From RYN-122 sp963761655 (GTDB lineage Bacteria; Actinomycetota; Actinomycetes; Mycobacteriales; SCTD01), in assembly GCA_963761655.1 (NCBI GenBank), contig CAVXHI010000002.1, positions 496,001-560,000 of the forward strand: a stretch of DNA of 64,000 bases. Direction: 5' to 3'. The notes beneath the pieces are model-generated. The model was not told the origin of the DNA, ran no database searches, and was given only the letters and a program-made list of their open reading frames with translations. The translations under genes were made by a program, and so were the position numbers. Every line of letters begins with the position of its first letter. Within the stretch, counting starts at the first letter, position 1. This document shows, piece after piece, positions 16,476 to 25,406 of the stretch.

Positions 16476-18386
16476 GTGAGCCTGCTCGAGAGCGTGCAGG
16501 GGCCCGACGACCTCGCGCGCCTGTCCCCGGCGCAGCTGCCCGTGCTGGCCGCCGAGATCCGCGACTTCATGATCGACGCCGTCTCGCGCACCGGCGGGCA
16601 CCTCGGCCCGTCCCTCGGCGTCGTCGAGATCACGCTGGCGCTGCACCGGGTGTTCGACAGCCCGCGCGACCGCGTCCTGTGGGACACCGGTCACCAGGCC
16701 TACGTCCACAAGATCCTCACCGGTCGGCAGGCCGGGTTCGCCACGCTGCGGCAGAAGGGCGGCCTGTCCGGCTACCCCTCGCGCGCCGAGAGCCCGCACG
16801 ACCTCGTCGAGAACAGCCACGCCTCGACCGCCCTGTCCTACGCCGACGGCCTGGCCAAGGCCTACCGGATCCGCGGGGAGGAGCGGCACGTCGTCGCCGT
16901 CGTGGGCGACGGCGCGCTGACCGGCGGGATGTGCTGGGAGGCGCTCAACAACATCGCGGCCAGCGACCTGCCGGTGGTCATCGTCGTCAACGACAACGGC
17001 CGCTCGTACTCGCCGACCATCGGCGGCCTCGCCACCCACCTGGCCCACCTGCGGATGGCTCCGGGGTACGAGCGGGCGCTCGACACCGTCCGCACGACGG
17101 TCCCGCGCATGCCCATGGTCGGGCGGCACCTCTACACGGCGCTCCACGGGCTCAAGCGGGGCATCAAGGACTTCCTGCAGCCGCAGGTGCTGTTCGAGGA
17201 CCTCGGGCTCAAGTACTACGGCCCGATCGACGGGCACGACACCGCGGCGATGGAGCGGGCGCTCACGAAGGCCAAGGAGTTCGGCGGGCCGGTCATCGTC
17301 CACGCCGTCACCGTCAAGGGCTACGGCTACCAGCCGGCCGTCGACGACGAGGCCGACTGCCTGCACGGCGTCGACGTGTTCGACCCGGTGACCGGCAAGC
17401 CGGTCGCCACCAAGGCCCCGGGCTCCACCTCCGTCTTCTCCGAGGAGATGGTCAAGGTCGGCGCCGAGCGCCCCGACGTCGTGGCCATCACCGCCGCCAT
17501 GCTCCAGCCGGTCGGCCTGCACGCGTTCGCCCAGGCGTTCCCCGACCGCGTCTTCGACGTCGGCATCGCCGAGCAGCACGCCGTGACGTCGGCCGCGGGT
17601 CTGGCCATCGGCGGGATGCACCCGGTCGTCTGCCTCTACGCGACGTTCCTGAACCGGGCCTTCGACCAGGCGCTCATGGACGTCGCCCTGCACTCCCTGC
17701 CGGTCACCTTCGTGCTCGACCGGGCCGGTGTCACGGGCGAGGACGGCGCCTCGCACAACGGCGTCTGGGACCTGTCGATCCTGGGCATCGTGCCCGGCCT
17801 GCGCGTGGCCGCGCCCCGCGACGGGGCGACGTTGCGCGAGGAGCTGCGCGAGGCCCTCGCCGTCGACGACGGCCCCACGGCGCTGCGCATCCCGAAGGGC
17901 GCCGTCGGCGACGACGTCCCCGCGGTCGGCCGGGTCGGCGGCATGGACCTGCTGGCGCAGGGGCCCGACGACACCGTGCTGCTCGTCGCGGTCGGCGCGA
18001 TGGGCCGGCTCGGCCTGGACGTCGCGGCCCGGGCCGCCGACCAGGGCATCGGCGTCACCGTGGTCGACCCGCGCTGGGTGAGCCCGGTGCCGGCCGAGCT
18101 GGTCGAGCTCGCGAAGGGGTACCGCCTGGTGCTCACCGTCGAGGACGGGTGCCTCGTCGGCGGCATCGGGAGTCAGGTGTCGCAGGCGCTCCGCGCGGCC
18201 GACGTCGACGTCCCGGCCCGTGACCTCGCGGTCCCGCAGCGCTTCCTCGACCACGCCACCCGCGCCCAGGTGCTGGCCGAGGTCGGGCTGACCGCCCAGG
18301 AGGTCGCGCGGCGCCTGGTCGAGACGGTGTCGCGGCTCGACTCCGTCGTCGACACCGACGAGCAGGAGCGCAGCCGCAAGGACTAG
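16476..18386 (+). CDS. dxs: 1-deoxy-D-xylulose-5-phosphate synthase
   Basis: A 636-residue thiamine-diphosphate enzyme that condenses pyruvate with glyceraldehyde-3-phosphate to start the MEP isoprenoid pathway. TPP/Mg motif 'VVGDGALTGGMCWEALNN' lies around residue 145; N-terminal 'ILTGRQAGFATLRQKGGLSGYPSRAES' is split here as its two known halves around the catalytic His ('DTGHQAY'). The transketolase pyrimidine-binding domain carries 'FDVGIAEQHAVTSAAG'. GAGGAG precedes the GTG at 16476, and a TAAGAT -10-like hexamer sits at 16437-16442. Length and motifs are normal; the gene is intact. Confidence 0.97.
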   Translation: MSLLESVQGPDDLARLSPAQLPVLAAEIRDFMIDAVSRTGGHLGPSLGVVEITLALHRVFDSPRDRVLWDTGHQAYVHKILTGRQAGFATLRQKGGLSGYPSRAESPHDLVENSHASTALSYADGLAKAYRIRGEERHVVAVVGDGALTGGMCWEALNNIAASDLPVVIVVNDNGRSYSPTIGGLATHLAHLRMAPGYERALDTVRTTVPRMPMVGRHLYTALHGLKRGIKDFLQPQVLFEDLGLKYYGPIDGHDTAAMERALTKAKEFGGPVIVHAVTVKGYGYQPAVDDEADCLHGVDVFDPVTGKPVATKAPGSTSVFSEEMVKVGAERPDVVAITAAMLQPVGLHAFAQAFPDRVFDVGIAEQHAVTSAAGLAIGGMHPVVCLYATFLNRAFDQALMDVALHSLPVTFVLDRAGVTGEDGASHNGVWDLSILGIVPGLRVAAPRDGATLREELREALAVDDGPTALRIPKGAVGDDVPAVGRVGGMDLLAQGPDDTVLLVAVGAMGRLGLDVAARAADQGIGVTVVDPRWVSPVPAELVELAKGYRLVLTVEDGCLVGGIGSQVSQALRAADVDVPARDLAVPQRFLDHATRAQVLAEVGLTAQEVARRLVETVSRLDSVVDTDEQERSRKD

Positions 18387-18420
18387 GGCCGCCGGACCTC
18401 CCCGGACCGGCTCTGCCCGG

Positions 18421-19266
18421 CTACCGGTAGAGGACGTCCCGGACCCAGGGGGCGTCGACGGCGGTCCCCTGCAGGGCGAGGGTGCGCCCGGTGGAGGCCT
18501 CGCGGGCGAGGGTGAGCTCGTCGGCCGTCACGAGCAGGGGGCGGTCGAAGCCGCGGTCGACCGGGTCGGTCGCGGCCGCGGCGGCCGGCCCGAAGGCGGG
18601 GTCGACGACGGCCAGCCGGGTCCAGCCGCGGCGGCGCATGGGCACGACGGCCGCGCCGAGCCCGCCGGACGCGGCGGCGAGCGCCCGGCGCAGGCCGGTG
18701 GAGCCGAGCAGGGTGACGACGTCGCACGGGCCGCAGGGGCGCAGCACCCCGCGGGCGTCGCTGCTGACCCGGTCGGCGGCGACGGCGCCGAGGGCCTCGA
18801 GCCGCTCGCGGGCACCGAGCCAGAGCACGGACGGGTCGAGCCCGGCGGCCGGCAGCACCGTGCCGGGCAGGAGCACCGCGCGGTCGGGGTCGTCCGGGTC
18901 GAGGCCGACGGCGGCGAGGCCGAGGTCCAGGGCGTCGCCGCGGACCCGTTCGCAGACCCAGTCGAGCCCGGGGTGCAGGACGTGGTCGACGGGCAGCCCG
19001 GCGGGGACGACCTGCGCGGCCAGCACCTCGCGCGGGAGGTCGGCCGACCAGCGCCGGGCCTGCAGCCACCACAGCAGGCGGGCGCGGCCGAGGTCGGACT
19101 CCGGGTCGGTGCCGGCCAGGGCCCGGCGGCACTCGCCCCAGGAGACCCACACGGTCGGGGAGCCCGGGAGCGCCACGCCGAGGGGCGTGGGGTCGACGTC
19201 GACGTCGTGGAGCACGGAGACGGCCAGCACGCCGCGGCGCAGCTCGACCGGACCGGGAGCGCTCAC
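18421..19266 (-). CDS. Hypothetical protein
   Basis: A 281-residue soluble protein without recognised domain. It is rich in Asp, Ala and Leu, with one Cys cluster 'RPCGPCDVV' in the middle. 'VWVSWGECRRALAGTDPESDLGRARLLWWL' in shortened form marks the N-terminal third. It lies opposite dxs, 34 bp away, and diverges from the OmpR-type response regulator gene across 106 bp. The GTG at 19266 is preceded by TACCGT at leaderless spacing and the frame is the only one of this length with normal codon usage. Function cannot be inferred. Confidence 0.65.
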   Translation of the reverse strand: MSAPGPVELRRGVLAVSVLHDVDVDPTPLGVALPGSPTVWVSWGECRRALAGTDPESDLGRARLLWWLQARRWSADLPREVLAAQVVPAGLPVDHVLHPGLDWVCERVRGDALDLGLAAVGLDPDDPDRAVLLPGTVLPAAGLDPSVLWLGARERLEALGAVAADRVSSDARGVLRPCGPCDVVTLLGSTGLRRALAAASGGLGAAVVPMRRRGWTRLAVVDPAFGPAAAAATDPVDRGFDRPLLVTADELTLAREASTGRTLALQGTAVDAPWVRDVLYR

Positions 19267-19272
19267 GTCCCG

Positions 19273-19278
19273 ACGGTA
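19273..19278 (-). promoter_or_regulatory. -10-like TACCGT, leaderless spacing
   Basis: On the minus strand TACCGT ends 6 nt before the GTG at 19266. No ribosome-binding site is seen. Confidence 0.4.
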
Positions 19279-19360
19279 CCCACGGGACGGGCCCGGAAGC
19301 GGTCCGGACGGGTGGCACGCCGGTCCACATCGCCTGACGTCGCCTTCACGGGGCGGGCGC

Positions 19361-19366
19361 TACGGT
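19361..19366 (+). promoter_or_regulatory. -10-like TACGGT before response regulator
   Basis: TACGGT ends 6 nt before the GTG at 19373, the spacing expected for a leaderless mRNA. Confidence 0.4.
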
Positions 19367-19372
19367 CCGCTC

Positions 19373-20038
19373 GTGCGCGTGCTGGTGGTGGAGGACGAGG
19401 AGCCGCTGGCCGAGGCGATCGCGCGGGGGCTGCGGCGCGAGGGCATGGCGGTCGACACCGCCTACGACGGCGACCTCGGCCTGGAGAAGGCGATGGTGAC
19501 GCGCTACGACGTCGTCGTCCTGGACCGCGACCTGCCCGGCCGCAGCGGCGACGACGTCTGCCGCCGGCTGGCCGGCGAGGGGAGCCTGACCCGCGTGCTC
19601 ATGCTCACGGCGTCCCGGACGCTCGAGGACCGGGTCGAGGGGCTCGGGCTCGGGGCGGACGACTACCTGGGCAAGCCGTTCGCCTTCGTGGAGCTGGTCG
19701 CCCGGGTCCGGGCGCTCGGCCGCCGGGCCACACCGGCCGCCCCGCCGGTCCTGCACGGCCCCGGGGGGCTGGTGGTCGACCCCGCCAAGCGCTCCGCGAC
19801 CCGCCACGGGGTCGACCTCGAGCTGACCCGCAAGGAGCTCGGCGTCCTCGAGACGCTGCTGCGGGCCGACGGGGCGGTCGTGAGCAGCGAGGAGCTGCTC
19901 GAGCGGGTCTGGGACGAGAACGCCGACCCGTTCACCACCACCGTGCGGGTCACGGTGATGACGCTCCGCAAGAAGCTGGGCGAGCCCGCGGTGGTGCACA
20001 CCGTCGTCGGGGCGGGCTACCGGACGGGCGAGGTGTGA
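19373..20038 (+). CDS. OmpR/PhoB-family response regulator
   Basis: A 221-residue DNA-binding response regulator. The receiver domain (1-115) has acidic 'VVEDEE', phospho-acceptor Asp in 'VVVLDRDLPG', conserved Thr in 'MLTASR' and Lys in 'YLGKPF'. The winged-helix Trans_reg_C domain (130-220) ends 'VHTVVGAGYRTGEV'. It is followed by its cognate kinase through a GTGA overlap. The pair lies just upstream of the tmsA/tmsB-like genes, so it may sense envelope state, but no direct link is shown. GTG 19373 starts exactly at the receiver strand; longer extensions are antisense to the neighbouring gene. Confidence 0.92.
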   Translation: MRVLVVEDEEPLAEAIARGLRREGMAVDTAYDGDLGLEKAMVTRYDVVVLDRDLPGRSGDDVCRRLAGEGSLTRVLMLTASRTLEDRVEGLGLGADDYLGKPFAFVELVARVRALGRRATPAAPPVLHGPGGLVVDPAKRSATRHGVDLELTRKELGVLETLLRADGAVVSSEELLERVWDENADPFTTTVRVTVMTLRKKLGEPAVVHTVVGAGYRTGEV

Positions 20039-21234
20039 GCGAGCGGTCGCCGGTCGTCGTCGAACGGCTGGCCGCTCTGCTGCAGCCCCGCCGCACCGGC
20101 CGGGGGACGCTCCGGGGACGGTTGACCCTGGTCTACGGCGCGGTCGCGGCCGGCGTGGGGCTGCTGCTGCTCGTGCTCGCCGTCGTGCTCGCCGACCGGG
20201 CGCTGTCGGCCGGCCTGCTCGACGTCCCGGACCGGCTCGCGGTCCAGTTCCCGGACGGCCGCGTGCTCTCGGTCCGGCAGTTCCAGGAGGCGCTCAAGCA
20301 GGAGGCGATCGGGCGGCTGGTGCGGCAGGGGCTGGTCGGGCTGCTGCTGCTCGTGGCGGTCGGCGTCGCGGTGTCCTACGCGGTCGCCGGGCGGCTGCTG
20401 CGGCCGCTGCAGGAGATCACCGCGCAGGCGCGGCGGCTGAGCGCCGAGCGCCTCGACGCCCGGCTCGACCTGCCGGGCCCGCAGGACGAGCTCAAGGAGC
20501 TGGCCGACACCTTCGACGCGATGCTCGACCGCCTGCAGACCTCGTTCGAGCAGCAGCGGCGGTTCGTCGCCGACGCCAGCCACGAGCTCCGCACCCCGCT
20601 CGCCGTCATGCGCACCGAGGTCGACGTCGCCCTCGCCGACCCCGACGCCGGGGTCGAGGACCTGCGGGCGGCGGCCGTCGTGGTGCGCGACGCGACCGAG
20701 CGGGCCGACCGGCTGGTCGACTCGCTGCTGCTGCTGGCGCGCAGCGACCGGCTCGAGGTCGACGGCCTGCCGCTGCGCGAGCGGGTCGAGCTGCCGCAGC
20801 TGTGCCGGGAGGCGCTGTCGGCCGTGGACGGCGAGGTGCGCGGGCGCGGGCTGCAGGTGGCGACGGCGTACGGGCCGGCACCGGTGCTCGGCGACCCCGG
20901 GCTGCTGGGCCGGCTGGCCGGCAACCTGGTCGAGAACGCCGTGCGGCACAACGTCGACGGCGGCTGGGTGCGGGTCGACACCGGGACCGTCGAGGGCCGG
21001 TCGCGGCTGCAGGTCAGCAACAGCGGGGCGGTGCTGGACGCGGGCGAGGTGCCCGGGCTGTTCGAGCCGTTCCGGCGTTCGGGGGCCGCCCGGACGGCGC
21101 GACGCGGGGCCGGCCTCGGGCTGTCGATCGTGCGTGCCCTCACGACGGCGCACGGCGGGACGGTCCTCGCCGAGGCCCGGCCCGGTGGCGGGCTCGTGGT
21201 GACCGTCGACCTGCCGGCGGTTCCTCCGGAGTAG
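20035..21234 (+). CDS. Two-component sensor histidine kinase (HAMP, HisKA)
   Basis: A 399-residue membrane kinase. TM1 lies near residues 32-55 and TM2 near 103-120, flanking a very short (about 45-residue) extracytoplasmic loop. HAMP follows ('AVAGRLLRPLQEITAQARRL'-like). The H-box is 'ASHELRTPLAVMRTE', the N-box 'NLVENAVRHN' and the G-box 'GAGLGLSIVRAL'. The tiny loop suggests sensing within the membrane or via a partner. GTGA overlap with the regulator gene. 32 bp separate it from the following FAD reductase gene. Confidence 0.92.
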   Translation: MSERSPVVVERLAALLQPRRTGRGTLRGRLTLVYGAVAAGVGLLLLVLAVVLADRALSAGLLDVPDRLAVQFPDGRVLSVRQFQEALKQEAIGRLVRQGLVGLLLLVAVGVAVSYAVAGRLLRPLQEITAQARRLSAERLDARLDLPGPQDELKELADTFDAMLDRLQTSFEQQRRFVADASHELRTPLAVMRTEVDVALADPDAGVEDLRAAAVVVRDATERADRLVDSLLLLARSDRLEVDGLPLRERVELPQLCREALSAVDGEVRGRGLQVATAYGPAPVLGDPGLLGRLAGNLVENAVRHNVDGGWVRVDTGTVEGRSRLQVSNSGAVLDAGEVPGLFEPFRRSGAARTARRGAGLGLSIVRALTTAHGGTVLAEARPGGGLVVTVDLPAVPPE

Positions 21235-21266
21235 GATGGTTGTAAGGCACAAGCACTCGGGGGAGC

Positions 21267-22658
21267 ATGAGCAGCTACGCGCAGTCGGTCAGGGCGCTGC
21301 AGGCGCAGTTCGCCGCCCTCCCGCCCGGCGCACCGGTGCGGCTGGGCAAGAAGACCTCCAACCTGTTCCGCACCCGGGCCGACACCGGCACCCCGCGCCT
21401 CGACGTCGACGCCTTCCGGGGCGTCCTGCAGGTCGACGTCACCGGCCGGACGGCGGACGTCCTCGGCATGACCACCTACGAGGAGCTCGTCGACGCGCTC
21501 CTCCCGTACGGCCTGATGCCGCTGGTCGTGCCGCAGCTCAAGACGATCACCCTCGGCGGGGCCGTCACCGGCCTCGGCATCGAGAGCAGCAGCTTCCGCA
21601 GCGGCACCCCGCACGAGTCCGTCGTCGAGATGGACGTCCTGACCGGCGACGGCCGCGTCGTGACCTGCAGCCGCGAGGCCGAGCCCGAGCTGTTCTACGG
21701 CTTCCCCAACTCCTACGGCACGCTCGGCTACGCGCTCCGCCTGCGGATCGAGCTCGAGCCGGTGCAGCCGTACGTCGCCCTGCGGCACGTGCGGTGCGGC
21801 TCGGTCGAGGAGGCCGTCGCGACGATGCGCACGGCGTGCGAGCCGGACAGCGGCGTCCGCGCCGTCGACGGCAGCCGCGTCGACCCCGTCGACGGCAGCC
21901 GCGTCGACTTCGTCGACGGGACCTGGTTCTCGCCGTCGGAGGTCTACGTGACCCTCGGGACCTTCACCAGCGAGCCCGGCCCCGTCTCGGACTACACCGG
22001 CATGGACATCTACTACCGCAGCATCCAGGCGCGGGAGCAGGACCGGCTCACCGTCCGCGACTACCTCTGGCGCTGGGACACCGACTGGTTCTGGTGCTCC
22101 CGGGCCCTCAAGGTGCAGGACCCCCGCGTGCGGCGCTGGGTGCCGAAGCGGTACCTGCGCAGCTCGACGTACTGGAAGCTCATCGACCTCGAGAAGCGCT
22201 ACCGGGTCAAGACCCGCTGGGACCTGCGCCAGGGGCTGCCGCCGCGCGAGGACGTCGTGCAGGACGTCGAGGTGCCGATCGACCGGCTGCCCGCGTTCAT
22301 GGACGTGTTCGCCCGGGAGGTCCCGGTCGAGCCGGTCTGGTTCTGCCCGCTCACGCAGCGCGACCCCGACGCCGTGTGGGAGCTGTACCGGCTCGACCCG
22401 GACGTGCTCTACGTCAACGTCGGGTTCTGGAGCAGCGTGGCCCTCGAGCCGGGCGAGGCCGACGGCACCCACAACCGGCTGGTCGAGGGCCTCGTCGACG
22501 ACCTCGGCGGCCGCAAGTCGCTCTACAGCACGAGCTTCTACGACCGCGAGCACTTCTGGCGGCTCTACAACGGGCCGGTCTACGAGGTGCTCAAGAAGAC
22601 GTACGACCCGGACGGGCGCCTGCTCGACCTGTACGACAAGTGCGTGGGGGGCAAGTGA
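21267..22658 (+). CDS. tmsA: FAD-binding oxidoreductase, 10-methyl fatty acid pathway reductase-like
   Basis: A 463-residue FAD_binding_4 oxidoreductase. Residues about 55-190 hold the PCMH-type FAD fold ('QLKTITLGGAVTGLGIESSSFRSG', written here in part). In the same operon is a cyclopropane-synthase-like methyltransferase, the arrangement of tmsA/tmsB (bfaA/bfaB), in which this flavoprotein reduces the 10-methylene intermediate to 10-methyl (tuberculostearic) acyl chains. A GGGGGAG ribosome site precedes ATG 21267, and TAGGAT (21232-21237) could be its own -10. An in-frame 24-bp tandem duplication adds eight residues at about 200-215. Role by family plus context; a generic FAD oxidoreductase is the fallback. 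Confidence 0.75.
   Translation: MSSYAQSVRALQAQFAALPPGAPVRLGKKTSNLFRTRADTGTPRLDVDAFRGVLQVDVTGRTADVLGMTTYEELVDALLPYGLMPLVVPQLKTITLGGAVTGLGIESSSFRSGTPHESVVEMDVLTGDGRVVTCSREAEPELFYGFPNSYGTLGYALRLRIELEPVQPYVALRHVRCGSVEEAVATMRTACEPDSGVRAVDGSRVDPVDGSRVDFVDGTWFSPSEVYVTLGTFTSEPGPVSDYTGMDIYYRSIQAREQDRLTVRDYLWRWDTDWFWCSRALKVQDPRVRRWVPKRYLRSSTYWKLIDLEKRYRVKTRWDLRQGLPPREDVVQDVEVPIDRLPAFMDVFAREVPVEPVWFCPLTQRDPDAVWELYRLDPDVLYVNVGFWSSVALEPGEADGTHNRLVEGLVDDLGGRKSLYSTSFYDREHFWRLYNGPVYEVLKKTYDPDGRLLDLYDKCVGGK
21864..21911 (+). repeat. 24-bp tandem duplication inside tmsA
   Basis: Units 21864-21887 and 21888-21911 differ at only two positions, in the last codon, and encode VDGSRVDP then VDGSRVDF; a third VDG follows. 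The duplication is in frame and lies in the domain after the FAD fold. Confidence 0.9.
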
Positions 22659-23926
22659 GCACGATGACCGTGGCCGACGCTCTGGCGGCCGTCCTGGACG
22701 CGCCGGTGCGCTTCGAGGCCTTCGACGGCTCGACGGCGGGCGACCCGGCCTCGGACGTCGCGATCCGGGTCGTGCGACCGGAGGCGCTGACCCACCTGGT
22801 GGTCGCGCCCGGTGAGCTCGGGATGGCCCGCGCGTACGTCAGCGGCGCCCTCGAGATGGAGGCGCCCGACCACTACACGCTGCTGCGCACGCTCCAGCGG
22901 CAGAAGTTCGCCAACCTGACGTGGCGGGAGCGGCTCGAGGTGCTCAAGGCGCTCGGCCCGCGGGTCCTGAACTGGGTCGAGCCGCCGCCGCAGGAGGTCG
23001 GCGCGAAGCGCTACCTGGCCGGCCTGCGCAAGCACACCGGCCGCCGCGACGCGATGGCGATCAGCCACCACTACGACGTCAGCAACACCTTCTACTCCTG
23101 GGTGCTCGGCCCCTCCATGGCCTACACCTGCGCGGTCTACCCGACGGCGGACGCGACCCTGGAGCAGGCGCAGGAGGAGAAGTTCGACCTCGTCTGCCGC
23201 AAGCTGGCCCTGCGTCCCGGCATGCGGCTGCTCGACGTCGGCTGCGGCTGGGGCGGCATGGCCCTGCACGCCGCGCGCCACTACGGCGTCTCCGTCGTCG
23301 GCGTGACCCTGTCGCGGCAGCAGGCCGAGTGGGGCCAGCGGGCCGCCGTCGAGGCCGGGCTGTCGCACCTGGTCGACCTCCGGTTCCAGGACTACCGCGA
23401 CGTGACCGAGACCGGCTTCGACGCCATCAGCTCCATCGGCCTGACCGAGCACATCGGCATGGCGCAGCTGCCGTCCTACGCCGACGCGCTCGCGGCCAAG
23501 CTCGTGCCGCAGGGGCGGCTGCTCAACCACTGCATCACCCGCCCCGACGACCACAGCCCGGCCATCAGCCGCCGCGGGTTCATCCCGCGCTACGTCTTCC
23601 CCGACGGCGAGCTGCCGGGCGTCGGCCGCATCGCCGCGGAGCTGCAGCGGGCGGGCCTCGAGGTCCGGCACGAGGAGAACCTGCGCGAGCACTACGCCAT
23701 GACGTGCGCGGCCTGGTGCGCCAACCTCGACGCGCACTGGGACGAGGCCGTCGCCGAGGTCGGCCCGGGCACGGCCAAGGTCTGGGCGCTCTACCTCGCC
23801 GGCAGCCGCATCGGGTTCGAGCAGAACCAGATCCAGCTGCACCAGGTGCTGGCGGTCAAGACCGAGGGCGGCCGCTCGGGCCTGCCGCTGCGACCCGACT
23901 GGGAGCGGGCGAGCAGCCCGGTCTGA
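22655..23926 (+). CDS. tmsB: Cyclopropane-fatty-acyl-phospholipid synthase family methyltransferase (10-methylene type)
   Basis: A 423-residue SAM-dependent methyltransferase of the CFA/mycolic acid family. SAM motif 'LLDVGCGWGGMALHAARHYG' lies near residue 205; 'AISHHYDVSNTFYSWVLGPSMAYTCA' in part marks the family's acyl-binding entry; 'SIGLTEHIG' and 'GLEVRHEENLREHYAMT' follow. It probably adds a methylene to C10 of an oleoyl chain in phospholipid, with the upstream flavoprotein completing reduction to 10-methylstearate. The GTG at 22655 overlaps the upstream stop (GTGA); ATG 22664 is an alternative. Plain cyclopropanation cannot be excluded by sequence alone. Confidence 0.8.
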   Translation: MSTMTVADALAAVLDAPVRFEAFDGSTAGDPASDVAIRVVRPEALTHLVVAPGELGMARAYVSGALEMEAPDHYTLLRTLQRQKFANLTWRERLEVLKALGPRVLNWVEPPPQEVGAKRYLAGLRKHTGRRDAMAISHHYDVSNTFYSWVLGPSMAYTCAVYPTADATLEQAQEEKFDLVCRKLALRPGMRLLDVGCGWGGMALHAARHYGVSVVGVTLSRQQAEWGQRAAVEAGLSHLVDLRFQDYRDVTETGFDAISSIGLTEHIGMAQLPSYADALAAKLVPQGRLLNHCITRPDDHSPAISRRGFIPRYVFPDGELPGVGRIAAELQRAGLEVRHEENLREHYAMTCAAWCANLDAHWDEAVAEVGPGTAKVWALYLAGSRIGFEQNQIQLHQVLAVKTEGGRSGLPLRPDWERASSPV

Positions 23927-24140
23927 CCCCGAGGGACGGTGTGACGTAGTCCCGCGGGATGGTCTCCGCCGTTCCGGCAGCGGAGCGGGCTCGGAGGCGG
24001 CACAGTCGTGCTCGTGACCGCGACGCGGGCCGCCCTCCCTCCGGAGAGGGACCCGATCGCCTCACCCGCGGACGGCGGGTGGCTGCGCCCTGAGGGGGGA
24101 CCGCAGCCATCCGCCTTCGCGTGCCGCTCCGGGGCCCGGG
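23927..24140. other. Intergenic region, no gene seen
   Basis: These 214 bp lie between converging genes (tmsB ends at 23926, the PH-like gene ends at 24141). I see short G+C-rich self-complementary stretches but no convincing terminator, RNA gene or ORF. Confidence 0.5.
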
Positions 24141-24758
24141 CTACTGCAGGGCGTCGGCCAGGAAGCGGTGCCGCAGCCGGCTGTCGTCGTGCGACAGGCC
24201 GAGCAGCTCCTCGACCCGGGCGTCCCGGGTGCCGTCGTGCAGGGCGGCCAGTCGGCGCAGGGCGGCGTTGACCGCGGGCTTCGCGACCTCGACCCGGCGC
24301 AGGCGCATGCACCTGCCGTCGTCGGTGTGCAGGCACAGGACGCCGCCGTGGCCGCTCGGGCGCAGCTCGAGGTGCTGGACGTGGTCGACGGTCGCGACGT
24401 GGTACCGCCCGACCTGCCGGACGGCGACCCAGCTCTCGCCCACCACGACCCGGCGGGCCCACAGCAGGTAGGTCATGACGGCCAGCGCGACGCCGAGCCC
24501 GAGGAGCGCACCAGCACCCGCCCGGGTCGCGACGACGACGGGCACGAAGAGCAGCCCGACGACGACCAGGCTCCACAGCGCCTCCGCCACGGGCACGCCG
24601 GCGACGGCGAGCGGGTGGCCGGGCAGGCGACCGCGCAGCCAGGTGCGCCCCGTGGTGGGGGTGGCGGTGCGGCGGACCGCCCGCGCCGCGGCCCGCTGCG
24701 ACGGCTCCCGACGGACGACCGGGCGGCGCGGGTGGGACAGGAGCGTGGGAGCGGTCAT
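24141..24758 (-). CDS. PH-like membrane protein, paralogue A
   Basis: A 205-residue protein. After a basic 50-residue N-terminus come two adjacent hydrophobic helices (about 62-100) and a C-terminal cytosolic bacterial-PH-like domain with 'RRVVVGESWVAVRQVGRYHVATV', 'GGVLCLHTDDGRCMRLRRVEV', and the terminus 'HRFLADALQ'. The gene at 35317 encodes a paralogue sharing these blocks. Function is unknown; similar two-helix/PH architecture occurs in envelope proteins. It is monocistronic, with GNAT and RNase D genes upstream on the same strand about 80 bp away. Confidence 0.7.
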   Translation of the reverse strand: MTAPTLLSHPRRPVVRREPSQRAAARAVRRTATPTTGRTWLRGRLPGHPLAVAGVPVAEALWSLVVVGLLFVPVVVATRAGAGALLGLGVALAVMTYLLWARRVVVGESWVAVRQVGRYHVATVDHVQHLELRPSGHGGVLCLHTDDGRCMRLRRVEVAKPAVNAALRRLAALHDGTRDARVEELLGLSHDDSRLRHRFLADALQ

Positions 24759-24839
24759 GGGGACCTCCTGGGGACGGCTGGGTCCTCAGCGTGTGCCCTG
24801 GGTCACCCGGTGCGCAAACCGTTGCGCAGGTTGTTCGAG

Positions 24840-25406
24840 TCAGCAGACGTGGCGACCGGGAACGCGGTCGGCGGGCAGCCGGCGCAGCACCGGCCTCGGG
24901 CCGGGTCCCTCGCGGGTCCACCGCTCGTACGGCGGGGTGGCCGGGCTGGACACGAAGCCGAGCCGACCGAGGAGCCGCTGGCTGGCCTCGTTGCCCACCT
25001 CGACCTCGGCGACGACGCGCTGGACGTCCGGCTGCTGCTCCACCCAGGCGCACAGCAGGGCGACCGCTTCGGTGCCGAGCCCCTGCCGACGTGCCGGTGC
25101 GGCGACGCCGTAGCCGATCTCCTGGGCGCCGCGGTCGTCCGGCCGGCCGGCCAGCCCGCAGTCGCCGACCACCCGGTCGTCGGCGTCGACGACGAGCCAC
25201 ACGTCGGCGTCCTGCCCGGGGTCGCCGTGCTCGGCGTGCGGGCGCAGGGCGTCGGCGGTGTCGGCGTGCGGCCAACCGGGACCGGCCTGCAGACCGAGTC
25301 CGGACAGGGCCGGGTCGACGTCGGCGCCCTCGACGACGGCGACCGCCAGCGCGTGCGGCACCGGGACGAGCGAGACCCGCGGGCCGGTGAGCCGGGGCAG
25401 GCTCAC
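24840..25406 (-). CDS. GNAT family N-acetyltransferase
   Basis: A 188-residue acyl-CoA N-acyltransferase of the RimJ/RimL-like group. Motif A, which binds the CoA pyrophosphate, reads 'GVAAPARRQGLGTEAVALL', followed by 'NEASQRLLGRLGFV' near residue 140. The substrate could be a protein N-terminus or a small amine. The GTG start at 25406 overlaps the RNase D stop (GTGA), so the two are co-transcribed and co-translated. The tail after residue 165 is Arg/Pro-rich. Confidence 0.85.
   Translation of the reverse strand: MSLPRLTGPRVSLVPVPHALAVAVVEGADVDPALSGLGLQAGPGWPHADTADALRPHAEHGDPGQDADVWLVVDADDRVVGDCGLAGRPDDRGAQEIGYGVAAPARRQGLGTEAVALLCAWVEQQPDVQRVVAEVEVGNEASQRLLGRLGFVSSPATPPYERWTREGPGPRPVLRRLPADRVPGRHVC

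Noticed and set aside
21864..21911. CRISPR-like repeat
   Set aside because: Two contiguous in-frame copies within a coding region, with no spacers.
24008..24271. Possible small gene between tmsB and the PH-like gene (plus strand)
   Set aside because: It overlaps the end of the PH-like gene on the other strand, is Arg/Pro/Ala-rich, and has no recognisable feature.
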